Positions 1-9,288 of a stretch of DNA of 64,000 nt are shown here, in pieces (positions within the stretch are counted from its first letter, which is position 1; the number at the start of each line of letters is the position of its first letter). The translations under genes were made by a program, and so were the position numbers. The notes under the pieces were generated by a model. It was not told the origin of the DNA, did not search any database, and saw only the letters and a list, made by a program, of their open reading frames with translations. Source of the DNA: Amycolatopsis arida (GTDB lineage Bacteria; Actinomycetota; Actinomycetes; Mycobacteriales; Pseudonocardiaceae); assembly GCF_900115565.1 (NCBI RefSeq), contig NZ_FOWW01000003.1, positions 620,001 to 684,000 of the forward strand. Direction: 5' to 3'.

Positions 1-189
1 GTGTCGCTGACCACGCCGTCCGGCACCGAGCTGGGCACTCCGGCGCGCTTCGACCTCCGCTCCACCGAGTACGGCGTGGTGACGCTGGTGGTGACCATCG
101 CCGCCGGCGGCGCGCTGTTGCTGCTGTCCGCGCGGCGGATCTACCGCAGGGTCCGGGCCGCCAGGAGCGGCGCGCCGGAGCGCGGGTGA
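1..189 (+). CDS. C-terminal end of a membrane protein (DUF6049-like), cut by window edge
   Basis: The frame is open from the first base, so this is the tail of a longer protein that starts outside the window. The visible 62 residues hold one hydrophobic segment (about residues 24-43) followed by a short basic tail (RRIYRRVRAARS), typical of a C-terminal anchor with the bulk of the protein outside. In actinobacteria the gene immediately before murJ is usually a large secreted DUF6049-type membrane protein (Rv3909 position), and this tail fits that. The identification rests mainly on position. Confidence 0.6.
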   Translation: MSLTTPSGTELGTPARFDLRSTEYGVVTLVVTIAAGGALLLLSARRIYRRVRAARSGAPERG

Positions 190-327
190 CCGGCCAACCG
201 GTCGGTGTGACCGACCGCGCGATCGCGCCGTGCGCACCCCCCGCCCCCGCCAAGCCGATTACGCTGGGTCGACAGCAAGCACCGCGGCCACGAGGACCGA
301 GAGGACACGCCGCGACGACCGCCGACG

Positions 328-2631
328 ATGGGGCACGCCTTGGACAGAGGACCCGCTTCGCGACCGGAGCGTGAAGCGCAGCCTTCGCGACCCGAGCGCG
401 CCGGGCGTCCCGCCGAGGCCCCGCCCCCCGCACGGCCGGTGCCCCCACCGGCCGGTTCCCCACCTACCGGGGCCCAACCGCCGCGGTCCGGACCGCCGCC
501 CGCGGGGCAGCCCCCTCCACCGGTGCCTCCCGCGCCGTCCCGCCCCCCACGTCGCGCGCCGCGCCCGGACCAACCGCCGCCACCGCGGCCGGACCGCCGG
601 CCGCCGCCCGAGGTCGACGGACGCAGGGTCCCCCGCGACCCCGCCCGCACCCGCCGGCAGCCACCACCGGCACAGCCGCCCCGGCCCCCACAGGCGCCCC
701 CACCCGCACCCCCACCGCCCGCCCGGCAGCCGGCGGGGCGGCAACCGCCCCGCCGCGAACCCCGGCGGGGTCAGCCGCGCCGGCCGGCGCCGGTGCGGCC
801 GTGGGAGCAGGAGCGGCGGGAGCCCGACGCCACCACCTTCATCCCGCGGGACCGGGGCGTGCCGCCCGGGGTGCGCTGGCCGGCGGCCGACCCGGACATG
901 CTCCGGCCGTACGACGAGTTCGCCACCCGGATGCTGCCGCGCATCCTGGACGCTCCCCGGCCGTCCGAGCCGATCGGCGACCGGCTGCCGGCGGTGGGCC
1001 TCGAGCCGGAACGCAAGCCCAAGGCCGAGCCGGGCGGCGCGAAGGCGCCATCGCTGGTCAAGGCCAGCGGCCGGATGGCCATCGCGACGCTGACCAGCCG
1101 GATCACCGGCTTCGCCTGGAAGGTGATGCTGGCCTGGGTGGCCGGCATCAGTGTGGTCTACGACTCCTTCACCGTCGCCAACACGCTGCCGCTCATCATC
1201 AACGAGCTGCTGCTCGGCGGGGTGCTCACCAGCGTCGTGGTGCCGCTGCTGGTGCGCTCGCAGGACGACGAGGACGGCGGCGAGGCGTACACCCAGCGGC
1301 TGCTCACCATGGCGGTGACCGTGCTGCTGGTCGGCACCGTGGTGTCGACGATGTGCGCGCCGCTGCTCACCGGGCTGCTGATGTCCGACAGCGGCAACGC
1401 CAACCAGGAGATGGCCACGGCGTTCGCCTACCTGCTGCTGCCGGGCCTGCTCTTCTACGGGCTGTTCGCGGTGCTCTCGGCGATCCTCAACGCCAAGCAG
1501 ATCTTCGGGCCGGCGCAGTGGGCGCCGGTGGTCAACAACCTGGTCATCTTCGTCACCATCGGCCTCTACGCCCTGGTGCCCGGCGACCCGACGCTGAACC
1601 CGAACTACATGAGCCAACCCAAGATCCTGGTGCTCGGCCTCGGCGTGCTGACCGCGATGGTGGCGCAGGCGCTGTTCCTGTTCCCGGCGCTGCGCCGCTC
1701 GGGGTTCCGGTTCCGCTGGCGGTGGGGCATCGACGAGCGGCTCAAGGAGTTCGGCGGGCTGGCCGCCTGGATCCTCGGCTACGTCGTGGTCAGCCAGGTC
1801 GGCATGGTGATCAACACCCGGGTGCTCAGCGGCGGCGACGAGGGTGGCATCACCACATACTCCAACGCCTGGCTGCTGTTCCAGCTGCCCTACGGGGTGA
1901 TCGGCGTCTCGCTGCTCACCGCGGTCATGCCACGAATGAGCAGGGCCGCGGCCGACGGCGACACGCGCCGGCTGGTCGGCGACCTGTCCTACGCGTCCCG
2001 GCTGACCACGCTGACCCTGCTGCCGATCTCGGCGGTGATGGCGGTGGCCGGCACCTCGATCGGCATCGCGCTGTTCAGCTTCGGTGAGGTGGAGTTCGCC
2101 AAGGCCGAGCGGCTCGGCCAGACGCTGGCCATCTCGGCGTTCGGACTCTTGCCGTACGCGCTGGTGATGCTGCAGATGCGGGTGTTCTACGCGATGAAGG
2201 ACTCCCGCACCCCCACGCTGATCATGGTCGTGATGACGGCGGTGAAGATCCCGCTGCTCTACCTGGCCGCCGCCACCCTGGACCCGGTCAACGTCGTGCT
2301 CGGCGTGATGATGGTCAACTCACTGGTCTTCGTGGTGGGCGCGGTGCTCGGCCAGGTGTGGCTGTGGGTACAGCTCGGCAACCTGCGCAGCCGGCGGGTG
2401 ATCGGCGTCATCCTGTTCACCGTCGTCGCCAGCGGGCTCGGCGTCCTCGCCGCGTGGCTGGTGGGGCTGCTGGTGCCGGACGCGGTCGGCCCGGTCCCGC
2501 AGGCGTGGATCCGGCTGGTCCTGCAGGGCACGGTCGGCATCGCCGTGTCGTTCGGGGTACTCATCGCGCTCAGGGTGGACGAGCTCGCCCCGCTCACGAA
2601 ACGGGTCACCGGGCTGCTTCGGCGCGCGTGA
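328..2631 (+). CDS. murJ: MurJ lipid II flippase with long Pro-rich N-terminus
   Basis: Polytopic membrane protein of the MOP/MviN family that flips lipid II across the inner membrane for peptidoglycan synthesis. The conserved core begins near residue 242 (KASGRMAIATLTSRITGF) and contains roughly 14 hydrophobic segments to the C-terminus. The first ~240 residues are very rich in Pro, Arg and Gly and have no recognisable domain. ATG at 328 is the first possible start after an in-frame stop at 208; ATG at 898 would still leave a complete core. In mycobacteria MurJ is fused to a C-terminal pseudokinase and discoidin-like region; here those parts are encoded by the separate next gene. The family is certain; the exact start is not. 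Confidence 0.92.
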   Translation: MGHALDRGPASRPEREAQPSRPERAGRPAEAPPPARPVPPPAGSPPTGAQPPRSGPPPAGQPPPPVPPAPSRPPRRAPRPDQPPPPRPDRRPPPEVDGRRVPRDPARTRRQPPPAQPPRPPQAPPPAPPPPARQPAGRQPPRREPRRGQPRRPAPVRPWEQERREPDATTFIPRDRGVPPGVRWPAADPDMLRPYDEFATRMLPRILDAPRPSEPIGDRLPAVGLEPERKPKAEPGGAKAPSLVKASGRMAIATLTSRITGFAWKVMLAWVAGISVVYDSFTVANTLPLIINELLLGGVLTSVVVPLLVRSQDDEDGGEAYTQRLLTMAVTVLLVGTVVSTMCAPLLTGLLMSDSGNANQEMATAFAYLLLPGLLFYGLFAVLSAILNAKQIFGPAQWAPVVNNLVIFVTIGLYALVPGDPTLNPNYMSQPKILVLGLGVLTAMVAQALFLFPALRRSGFRFRWRWGIDERLKEFGGLAAWILGYVVVSQVGMVINTRVLSGGDEGGITTYSNAWLLFQLPYGVIGVSLLTAVMPRMSRAAADGDTRRLVGDLSYASRLTTLTLLPISAVMAVAGTSIGIALFSFGEVEFAKAERLGQTLAISAFGLLPYALVMLQMRVFYAMKDSRTPTLIMVVMTAVKIPLLYLAAATLDPVNVVLGVMMVNSLVFVVGAVLGQVWLWVQLGNLRSRRVIGVILFTVVASGLGVLAAWLVGLLVPDAVGPVPQAWIRLVLQGTVGIAVSFGVLIALRVDELAPLTKRVTGLLRRA

Positions 2632-2753
2632 CCGGAGCACGCGGACCACACTTGGGTGACGAGTTCGGCGTACCCTCGGGTGTCGGACACGCGGGAGAGT
2701 GCGGTGAACACCAGACGCAGCGAGCACGGCGAGCAGGGAGGGGGGCGGTCCGG

Positions 2754-4304
2754 GTGAGCATTCGCGCTCGCGGCGGTTCGCTGGCGCCCGGAGGGGTCGT
2801 CGGGGACGGCCGTTATCGGCTGCTCGCGCAGTTCGGCATCGACGAGCGTGCCGGCGCGCACCTGTGGCGGGCCCGGGACGGCCAACTGCGCCGGGACGTG
2901 GCGCTCACCATGCTGGTCGGTGACCCGGCCGACGCGGAGGCGGCCCGGCAGGCCCGGCGCACCCTCGACCGGGCCACGCACGCCGCGCAGCTCCAGTCCG
3001 GCACCTCCCACCACGGCGGCGTCGCCAGGGTGCTCGACGTGCTCAGCCTCGGCAACGGCATCTCCTCCAGCGAGGGGCTGCTCGGCATCGTGGTCGCCGA
3101 GTGGACCAAGGGCAGTGACCTCGTCGACCTCGTCGCCGAGCGCCCGGTGCCGCCGGGCACGGCGGTGCGGATGGTGCAGGCGCTGGCCGAGGCGGTGGAG
3201 AGCGCGCACCAGGCCGGGCTGGTCCTCGGCATCGACCACCCGCAGCGACTGCGCCTCACCCCGGACGGCCGGCTGCGGCTGGCCTTCCCCGGCCCGCTGC
3301 CCGACGCCACCCTGCGGGACGACGTCAAGGCCCTCGGCGGCGTGCTGTACCTGCTGCTCACCGGCAGATGGGCGCTGCCGGGTGGGCCGCCGGCGATCCC
3401 CGCCGCGCCCCGCTCGCCGAACGGCCGCGTGGTGCCCGCCCGCTCGCTGCAGCCGAACGTCCCCGCCGAGCTTTCGTCGCTGGCCAGCCGCACCATCGAG
3501 GACGGAGGCCAGGACGCCATCCGGACCGCGTCGGCCATCCTCCGGATGCTCGAGCAGATCGCCGAGGCGGAGGAGCGCACCCAGCTCATCGAGGCGGTGG
3601 AGGACCGGGTCGACCCGGACGGCGGGGTGTGGACCACCAAGAAGCCTGTACGCGACGCCGCCCGGCGCCGCAAGCTCGCCCTCGGCGTCACCGTGCTGGT
3701 GGTCGCCGCGGTGGGCATCCTCGCGTGGCTCGGCATGATGGCCATCAGCTTCTTCCAGGACAACCCGTCGGCGAGCGGACCGGCGGTGAACCTGGCCCGG
3801 CCCAGCAGCGAGAGCCAGGCGCCTCCGCAGGAGGATCCCCAGGAGCCGCCGGCCCCCACGCTCGGCGAGCCGGTCCGACCGGCCGAGGTGAAGGTCTACA
3901 ACCCCGAGGGCAGGGGCGACAACGTCGCCAGGGCGAAGAACGCCATCGACGGCGACCCCGGCACGGTGTGGCGCACGGATCAGTACCAGCAGCAGCTTCC
4001 CGCGCTGAAGCCCGGGGTGGGCCTGGCCGCGCGGTTCGACGAGCCGATCAACCTGTCGAAGGTGCGGATCGACGCCGACAGCCCGGGCACGGCCGTCGAG
4101 GTTCGGGTGGCCGACAGCGCCAACCCGCCGCTGTCCGACACCCGCGTGGTCGCCTCCGGCGAGTTGACCGGACCGAACACCGAGCTGTCGCTGGTCCAGC
4201 CGACGCAGTCGCAGTACGTCATCATCTGGATCACCAAGCTCTCCGAGGACGGCGCGAAGCACGTCTCCGAGATCGGCGAGCTGACCTTCATCCCCGCGAC
4301 CTGA
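2754..4304 (+). CDS. Membrane pseudokinase with discoidin-like C-terminal domain
   Basis: 516-residue protein corresponding to the C-terminal half of mycobacterial MviN (Rv3910). Residues ~15-285 resemble a Ser/Thr kinase fold but lack an HRD catalytic loop and DFG; the equivalent stretch reads GIDHPQRLRLTPDG (about residues 158-171), so catalysis is unlikely. A transmembrane helix lies near 306-328 and a discoidin/F5-8C-like beta domain near 380-516 outside the cell. GTG 2754 is chosen because a GGAGGGGGG ribosome site ends 8 bases upstream; the open frame further upstream is a shadow of murJ. In mycobacteria the phosphorylated pseudokinase recruits FhaA and restrains MurJ, so a similar regulatory role is inferred. 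Confidence 0.85.
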   Translation: MSIRARGGSLAPGGVVGDGRYRLLAQFGIDERAGAHLWRARDGQLRRDVALTMLVGDPADAEAARQARRTLDRATHAAQLQSGTSHHGGVARVLDVLSLGNGISSSEGLLGIVVAEWTKGSDLVDLVAERPVPPGTAVRMVQALAEAVESAHQAGLVLGIDHPQRLRLTPDGRLRLAFPGPLPDATLRDDVKALGGVLYLLLTGRWALPGGPPAIPAAPRSPNGRVVPARSLQPNVPAELSSLASRTIEDGGQDAIRTASAILRMLEQIAEAEERTQLIEAVEDRVDPDGGVWTTKKPVRDAARRRKLALGVTVLVVAAVGILAWLGMMAISFFQDNPSASGPAVNLARPSSESQAPPQEDPQEPPAPTLGEPVRPAEVKVYNPEGRGDNVARAKNAIDGDPGTVWRTDQYQQQLPALKPGVGLAARFDEPINLSKVRIDADSPGTAVEVRVADSANPPLSDTRVVASGELTGPNTELSLVQPTQSQYVIIWITKLSEDGAKHVSEIGELTFIPAT

Positions 4305-4411
4305 CGGATCGCGGGGCAGCACGCCGAGAAGACCGGAAGCAGCTGAACCGCCTTGCCGCCGTCATCAGTGGCGACGGCTACGTCCGGTCGGATCGACATC
4401 TACCGGCGCAG

Positions 4412-4431
4412 TAACTCCCGTGCGGGAGTTA
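4412..4431. promoter_or_regulatory. Near-perfect palindrome upstream of sigM
   Basis: TAACTCCCG and CGGGAGTTA are perfect 9-base inverted arms separated by TG, ending 14 bases before the chosen sigM start. It could be an operator, or a hairpin in the 5' leader limiting sigM translation. It is not followed by a T run and is not a terminator for the preceding gene. Confidence 0.5.
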
Positions 4432-4445
4432 GTAGTCTCTTCCGG

Positions 4446-5123
4446 GTGACCGCAGCCGCATCCTCGGACGCCGATCTCATCGCGGCACACGCCGCCGGCG
4501 ACCCCCACGCGTTCAGCGAACTGGTCCGCAGACACCGCGACCGGATGTGGGCGGTCGCGTTGCGGACGCTGCGTGATCCGGAGGAGGCCGCCGACGCGCT
4601 GCAGGACGCGTTCATCTCCGCGTTCCGCGCCGCGGCCAACTTTCGGGCCGAGTCCCAGGTCACCACGTGGCTGCACCGGATCGTGGTGAACGCCTGCCTC
4701 GACCGGATGCGTCGGCGGCAGGCCCGGCCGACCGTGCCGCTGCCGGACGCCGGCCCCGCCGAGCCCGCGGTGCCCCGCGACTCGATGGCCGAGCGGGAGA
4801 CGAAGCTGCTGGTCCGCGAGGCGCTGGACCAGCTCCCCGAGGACCAGCGTGCCCCGATCGTGTTGGTGGACGTGGAGGGATACTCGGTCGCCGAGACGGC
4901 GAGCATGCTCGGCATCGCCGAGGGAACGGTGAAGAGCCGCTGCGCGCGGGGGCGGGTGAAACTCGCGAAGCTTCTCGGCCATCTGCGGAACCCGGATGCG
5001 CCCGGTGGCGTCCCAACTTCCGAAAGCAAACGCGGCGGCGCGCCGCGCGGCGCGGCCGGGCAGGGAGCGGCGGGGCGCACGCGGCCGGGACCGCACCCGC
5101 TACGGGACGGGGAGGGACGATGA
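4446..5123 (+). CDS. sigM: ECF sigma factor SigM
   Basis: 225-residue extracytoplasmic-function sigma factor. Region 2 (residues ~12-80) includes the DALQDAFISAFR helix and the -10-binding TWLHRIVVNACLDRMRR stretch. Region 4 (about 120-175) ends in the helix-turn-helix SVAETASMLGIAEGTVKSR. GTG 4446 gives the normal N-terminus (VTAAASSDADLIAAHAAGD); the frame is open further upstream but without a good ribosome site. A basic ~45-residue tail follows region 4, somewhat longer than usual. The stop overlaps the next ATG (ATGA, 5120-5123), coupling it to its anti-sigma factor. Position between the murJ pseudokinase and trxB identifies it as the SigM orthologue (Rv3911). Confidence 0.9.
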   Translation: MTAAASSDADLIAAHAAGDPHAFSELVRRHRDRMWAVALRTLRDPEEAADALQDAFISAFRAAANFRAESQVTTWLHRIVVNACLDRMRRRQARPTVPLPDAGPAEPAVPRDSMAERETKLLVREALDQLPEDQRAPIVLVDVEGYSVAETASMLGIAEGTVKSRCARGRVKLAKLLGHLRNPDAPGGVPTSESKRGGAPRGAAGQGAAGRTRPGPHPLRDGEGR

Positions 5124-5914
5124 CGGACGAGCGTCGGGGGGGCAGCGGGGACGTGGGCCCGCCCTGGTCTGTCGACGTGCTCGCCGACCTGCACGCGGGG
5201 GCGCTGGACGACGCCGAGGCGGCCCGGTTGTGGCCGCGGGTCGAGGCCGACCCCGAGGCGCGGGCGGTGCTCGAGGCCCTGGAGGCGACCCGTGCGGACC
5301 TCGCCGAGCTGGGCGCGGCGCCGGCACCGCCGATGCCGGCGCGGGTGGCCGGGCGAATCGACGCGGCGCTGGCGGAGGAGTCCCGCCGACGCGCCGGGGA
5401 GAGCCGTGGCGGGGAACCCGGCATCGCGCCGGTGGTGTCGCTCGACGCGACACGCCGGCGGCGCCGGCGGCTGATGGGACTCGGCGGCGGCCTGCTCACC
5501 GCGGCCGCCGCGGCGGTGGCCGCGGTGGCGATCCTCGTCCCCGGCGCCGGCAACGGCGGGCCGGACAACGGGAACCTCCCGGGCGCGGCGCCGGGACCGG
5601 ACACCGACGAGCCGCCCGTGTCGCTGCGCCGGGACAATCTCAACACCGCCATCGGTGAGATCAACGAAGTGCGCGACTTCGGCCCGCTCGGCACCGAGGA
5701 GCGGTTGGACGCGTGCCTGGCCGCCAACGGCATCGACCCGGACGTCAAGCCCGCGGGCATCCGGCCGGCCACCATCGACGGCGATCCTGCCGTCGTGGTG
5801 TTGCTCACCACCGGGCAGTTCGCCCAGTTCCGGCTGGTGGCGCTGGCCCCGGACTGCGGACCGGACAACCCCGGTCTGCTGCTGGACGAGACCGTCGGGC
5901 GGCAGGGCGGCTGA
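5120..5914 (+). CDS. SigM anti-sigma factor, single-pass membrane protein
   Basis: 264-residue protein in the position of Rv3912 (RsmA). The cytoplasmic N-terminal ~110 residues form a helical anti-sigma-like domain ([20 protein letters not shown]). Six consecutive Arg (residues ~111-117) mark the inner face of one transmembrane helix (~118-138), and an extracytoplasmic domain of about 120 residues with two Cys follows. The zinc-type HxxxCxxC signature is absent. ATG 5120 overlaps the sigM stop and has a GGGGAGGGA ribosome site. It presumably holds SigM at the membrane until an envelope signal releases it. Confidence 0.82.
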   Translation: MTDERRGGSGDVGPPWSVDVLADLHAGALDDAEAARLWPRVEADPEARAVLEALEATRADLAELGAAPAPPMPARVAGRIDAALAEESRRRAGESRGGEPGIAPVVSLDATRRRRRRLMGLGGGLLTAAAAAVAAVAILVPGAGNGGPDNGNLPGAAPGPDTDEPPVSLRRDNLNTAIGEINEVRDFGPLGTEERLDACLAANGIDPDVKPAGIRPATIDGDPAVVVLLTTGQFAQFRLVALAPDCGPDNPGLLLDETVGRQGG

Positions 5915-6015
5915 GGGCCCCGCCCGGCACCCGCGGGTCGCGGCGGGCCGGGAACACCCGCACCTACGATCGTGTTGAGCCTGGTACGCAGGGCGGAACG
6001 AGCGGAGGTCATCGG

Positions 6016-7014
6016 GTGGTTGCGGAAGACGTTCGGAACCTGATCATCGTGGGGTCGGGTCCCGCCGGGTACACGGCGGCCGTGTACGCGGCGCGTGCCC
6101 AGCTGGAACCGCTGGTGTTCGAGGGCTCGCAGTTCGGTGGCGCGCTGATGACCACCACCGAGGTGGAGAACTACCCGGGCTTCCGCGACGGCATCCAGGG
6201 GCCGGACCTGATGGAGCAGATGCGCGCCCAGGCCGAGCGGTTCGGCGCCGAGCTGCGCGCGGAGGACGTCGAGGAGCTGGAGCTCACCGGTGACGTCAAG
6301 TACGCCACGGTGAACGGCAAGCGCTACGCGGCGCGCGCGGTGGTCCTCGCCATGGGCGCGGCGGCCCGGTACCTGCACGTGCCAGGGGAGCAGCGGCTGC
6401 TCGGCCGCGGCGTGTCGTCGTGCGCCACCTGCGACGGGTTCTTCTTCCGCGACCAGGACATCGCCGTGGTCGGCGGGGGTGACTCGGCGATGGAGGAGGC
6501 CACGTTCCTCACCAAGTTCGCCCGCAGCGTGACGATCGTGCACCGCAGGGAGGAGTTCCGCGCCTCCAAGATCATGCTCGAGCGGGCCCGGGCGAACGAG
6601 AAGATCCGCTGGCGGCTGAACTCCCAGATCACCGAGGTGCTCGGGGAGGACAAGGTGAGCGGGCTGACCGTGCGGGACACCGTCACCGGCGAGGAGTCCC
6701 GGCTCGACGTCACCGGCTTCTTCGTCGCGATCGGGCACGACCCGCGCAGCGAGCTGGTGCGCGGGCAGGTGGACCTCGACGACGCCGGCTACGTGCTCAC
6801 CAAGGCGCCCAGCTCGCACACCAACCTTCCCGGCGTGTTCGCCTCGGGTGACCTGGTGGACCACACCTACCGGCAGGCGATCACCGCGGCGGGCTCCGGC
6901 TGCGCCGCGGCGATCGACGCCGAGCGCTGGCTCGCCGAGCACGTGGGCGTCGAGCAGGCGCACGAGGCACCCGAGCTGGTCGGCGGCGGGTACGCCGCGG
7001 CACCGGCGAACTGA
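6016..7014 (+). CDS. trxB: Thioredoxin reductase
   Basis: 332-residue low-molecular-weight NADPH-dependent flavoenzyme that reduces thioredoxin. The FAD-binding [10 protein letters not shown] lies at the N-terminus, the redox pair is CATC at residues 136-139, the NADPH-binding [10 protein letters not shown] follows near 158, and the C-terminal FAD motif GVFASGDL is intact. GTG 6016 has a CGGAGGT ribosome site 6 bases upstream; the frame is open for another ~300 bases without homology. It sits 34 bases before trxA and shares its transcription unit. The link to sigM suggests disulfide and envelope stress control, as in mycobacteria (trxB2-trxC). Confidence 0.97.
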   Translation: MVAEDVRNLIIVGSGPAGYTAAVYAARAQLEPLVFEGSQFGGALMTTTEVENYPGFRDGIQGPDLMEQMRAQAERFGAELRAEDVEELELTGDVKYATVNGKRYAARAVVLAMGAAARYLHVPGEQRLLGRGVSSCATCDGFFFRDQDIAVVGGGDSAMEEATFLTKFARSVTIVHRREEFRASKIMLERARANEKIRWRLNSQITEVLGEDKVSGLTVRDTVTGEESRLDVTGFFVAIGHDPRSELVRGQVDLDDAGYVLTKAPSSHTNLPGVFASGDLVDHTYRQAITAAGSGCAAAIDAERWLAEHVGVEQAHEAPELVGGGYAAAPAN

Positions 7015-7048
7015 GTTCGTAAGAGTTGTCCTACCGACAGGAGAGAAC

Positions 7049-7375
7049 ATGACCGACACGGTCAAGGTGACCGACGCCAGCTTCGCCGACGACGTGCTGA
7101 CCAGCGACAAGCCGGTGCTCGTCGACTTCTGGGCCACGTGGTGCGGCCCGTGCCGGATGGTGGCACCGGTGCTCGAGGAGATCGCCTCCGAGCACAAGGA
7201 CAAGCTGACCGTCGCCAAGCTGGACATCGACGAGAACCCGAACGCGGCGCGGGACTACCAGGTGATGTCGGTACCGACCTTGATCCTGTTCAAGGGCGGC
7301 AAGCCGGTGAAGCAGATCGTGGGCGCGAAGCCGAAGGCGGCGCTGCTGTCGGACCTGGCGGACGTACTGGGCTAG
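7049..7375 (+). CDS. trxA: Thioredoxin
   Basis: 108-residue cytosolic thioredoxin with the classic active site WCGPC at residues 31-35, preceded by VLVDFWAT and followed by the cis-Pro loop MSVPTLILFKGG. Length and motifs are standard. ATG 7049 has the ribosome site AGGAGAG 5 bases upstream. It is the direct substrate of the TrxB encoded 34 bases upstream and supplies electrons to ribonucleotide reductase, peroxiredoxins and other oxidised proteins. Confidence 0.97.
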   Translation: MTDTVKVTDASFADDVLTSDKPVLVDFWATWCGPCRMVAPVLEEIASEHKDKLTVAKLDIDENPNAARDYQVMSVPTLILFKGGKPVKQIVGAKPKAALLSDLADVLG

Positions 7376-7663
7376 TCCGTTCGCGCGGACCGTTCGGTCC
7401 GTCGAGGCAACCGCGACCCGGGGGCGTGCGTCTACTACGTGGCTCCCGGGTCGTGTCGTGTGACCGGCACGACGGAAGTGATCACTTCCGGTACACGGCC
7501 AGAAGGCCGTGACGTGGAGTGACGTACCAACCGGCCCTGCGCGCTCACCGAGAGTTCACAGGGCACAATAGAGATCCTGGGACATTCGCCCAGCGGACCT
7601 CCCAGCGGACAACTGCCCAGCAGCGAGCACCGTTCCCGGTGCCCGAGGAAGAGCGAGGAGTGC
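7376..7663. promoter_or_regulatory. trxA-cwlM intergenic region with three inverted repeats
   Basis: 288 bases without a gene. CGGACC-GTTC-GGTCCG (7386-7401) lies just after trxA and may be a weak terminator. CGGAAGTGATCACTTCCG (7473-7490) is a perfect 18-base palindrome typical of a dimeric regulator site. CACGGCC-AGAA-GGCCGTG (7494-7511) forms a 7-bp hairpin. The ribosome site of cwlM (GAGCGAGGAG) is at the end of the region. No reading frame with family similarity was seen. Confidence 0.5.
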
Positions 7664-8815
7664 ATGCGGGTACTCCGCCGCGGCGACGCCGGACCGGACG
7701 TCGCCGAGATCAAGTCGGTCCTCGCCGCACTGGATCTGCTCCCGGCCGAGAACGGTAACGGTCACGGCCGCCACGCGCACTTCGACCTCGGGATGGAGCA
7801 GGCGGTGCGCGCGTTCCAGCAGCGGCGCGGCCTGATCACCGACGGGGTGGTGGGGCCCGCGACCTACCGGGCGCTGCGGGGGGCGAGCTACCACCTGGGC
7901 AGCCGCCCGCTGGCGTACCTGGTGTCGTCGCCGGTGCACGGGGACGACGTGTTCGCGCTGCAGGACCGGCTGACCGAGCTGGGGTACGACGTGGGCCGGC
8001 CGGACGGCGTGTTCGGGCCACAAACCGAGCGCGGGTTGCGGAACTTCCAGCGGGACTACGGGCTGGTCGTGGACGGGATCTGCGGGCCGGGAGTGGTGCG
8101 CGCGCTGCGGCAGCTCTCGCCGCGGGCGCGCGGTGGTCGGCCGGTGTTCCTGCGGGAGCAGGAGCAGGTGCGCCGGGCGGGGCCACGGCTGCGGGGCAAG
8201 CGGATCGTGATCGACCCCGGGCACGGGGGGCCGGACCCGGGGATCGCGGTGCAGGGCGTGCGGGAGGCCGACATCGCCTGGGACCTCGCCCGGCGGTTGG
8301 AAGGCCGGATGAAGGCGACCGGGATGGAGGCGTTGATCTCCCGGGGGCCGCGGCAGTGCCCGGCGGAGGCCGACCGGGCGGCGTTCGCCAATGAAGCGGG
8401 TGCCGACCTCTTCCTGTCGTTGCACTGCGACCGGAACGCCTCGCCGCTCGCGCAGGGGGTGGCGAGCTTCCACTTCGGCAACGGTTACGGCACGACGTCC
8501 ACCGTCGGTGAGCTGCTCGCCGGGTTCATCCAGCGGGAGCTGGCCGTGCGGACCGGGCTGTTGGACTGCCGGACGCACCCGAAGACGTGGGAGATTCTGC
8601 GGTTGACCCGGTGCCCGGCCGTACGGGTGGAGATCGGGTACCTGACCAACCCCGGTGACCGGCAACGGCTGTCCGACCCGGCGTTCCGGGACGTCGTGGC
8701 CGAGGGGATCCTCGTCGCCGTCAAGCGGCTCTACCTGCTGGGCGAGAACGACCAGCCGACGGGCACCTTCACCTTCGCCGACGTGCTGGCCCACGAGCTC
8801 GCCAAGGCCGAGTAG
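7664..8815 (+). CDS. cwlM: CwlM, N-acetylmuramoyl-L-alanine amidase family regulator of peptidoglycan synthesis
   Basis: 383 residues with two peptidoglycan-binding (PGB1) repeats (about 6-66 and 85-147, each ending in a GVxGPxT-type motif) followed by an Amidase_3 domain (about 178-365). Zinc-ligand motifs are visible as DPGHGG, the Glu of VREAD and the His of SLHCD, with the catalytic Glu in VEIGYLTN. No signal peptide is present. This agrees with the mycobacterial orthologue, which is cytoplasmic, is phosphorylated by PknB and activates MurA rather than cutting the wall. ATG 7664 has a ribosome site 7 bases upstream. Position after trxA matches Rv3915. Confidence 0.93.
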   Translation: MRVLRRGDAGPDVAEIKSVLAALDLLPAENGNGHGRHAHFDLGMEQAVRAFQQRRGLITDGVVGPATYRALRGASYHLGSRPLAYLVSSPVHGDDVFALQDRLTELGYDVGRPDGVFGPQTERGLRNFQRDYGLVVDGICGPGVVRALRQLSPRARGGRPVFLREQEQVRRAGPRLRGKRIVIDPGHGGPDPGIAVQGVREADIAWDLARRLEGRMKATGMEALISRGPRQCPAEADRAAFANEAGADLFLSLHCDRNASPLAQGVASFHFGNGYGTTSTVGELLAGFIQRELAVRTGLLDCRTHPKTWEILRLTRCPAVRVEIGYLTNPGDRQRLSDPAFRDVVAEGILVAVKRLYLLGENDQPTGTFTFADVLAHELAKAE

Positions 8816-9288
8816 CCTGGTCGCTCTTCTCCCGGCCGCTGTCTTCCCCTTCCGGCGATCGACCCGCCACCACGGCGCCTCTCGAGTGCGGCCCCTGGGC
8901 ATCGGCCCATGTAGCACAAATGACCCGCGGCTGCTGCGCGCCTGGCAGTGGCTGTGGCTGCGTGCCTGGCTGCGGCTGCGGCTGCGGCTGCGGAAGACCA
9001 ACACATCCGGGGCTTGACAAACCCGAAACCACCCCCGAGCATCCCCCACCCGCTCCGGGGGCCGGCCCCGCTGCCAGTCTATCGATGGTAGGGGTCGCGG
9101 AAGGGTGGCTCGACAATCTGTGGATCACCAACGGGTGATGTGGACAGCTCGGGGTTCCTGGCCGCGACCTCACCGGGAGTTGACACCCCCCGTGATCGCC
9201 GAGTCGGCCGGTCCGGTCGAGCACCGCGGCGCAGGGCTCGAAGGGAGTCCCGACCGAAGACCGACGGCGCGACCCAACGCGACAGGTC
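8816..9288. other. Gene-free stretch with a TGCGGC hexamer run
   Basis: 473 bases between the cwlM stop and the marR stop. Around 8941-8995 the sequence is a run of imperfect GGCTGY hexamers (tgcggctgcggctgcgg). GGGGCCGGCCCC occurs at 9057-9068. Short frames here lack ribosome sites and family similarity. I see no supported gene. Confidence 0.6.

Noticed and set aside
9014-9019. TTGACA as a promoter -35 in the cwlM-marR gap
   Set aside because: No acceptable -10 follows at 16-19 bases and there is no gene downstream in that direction.
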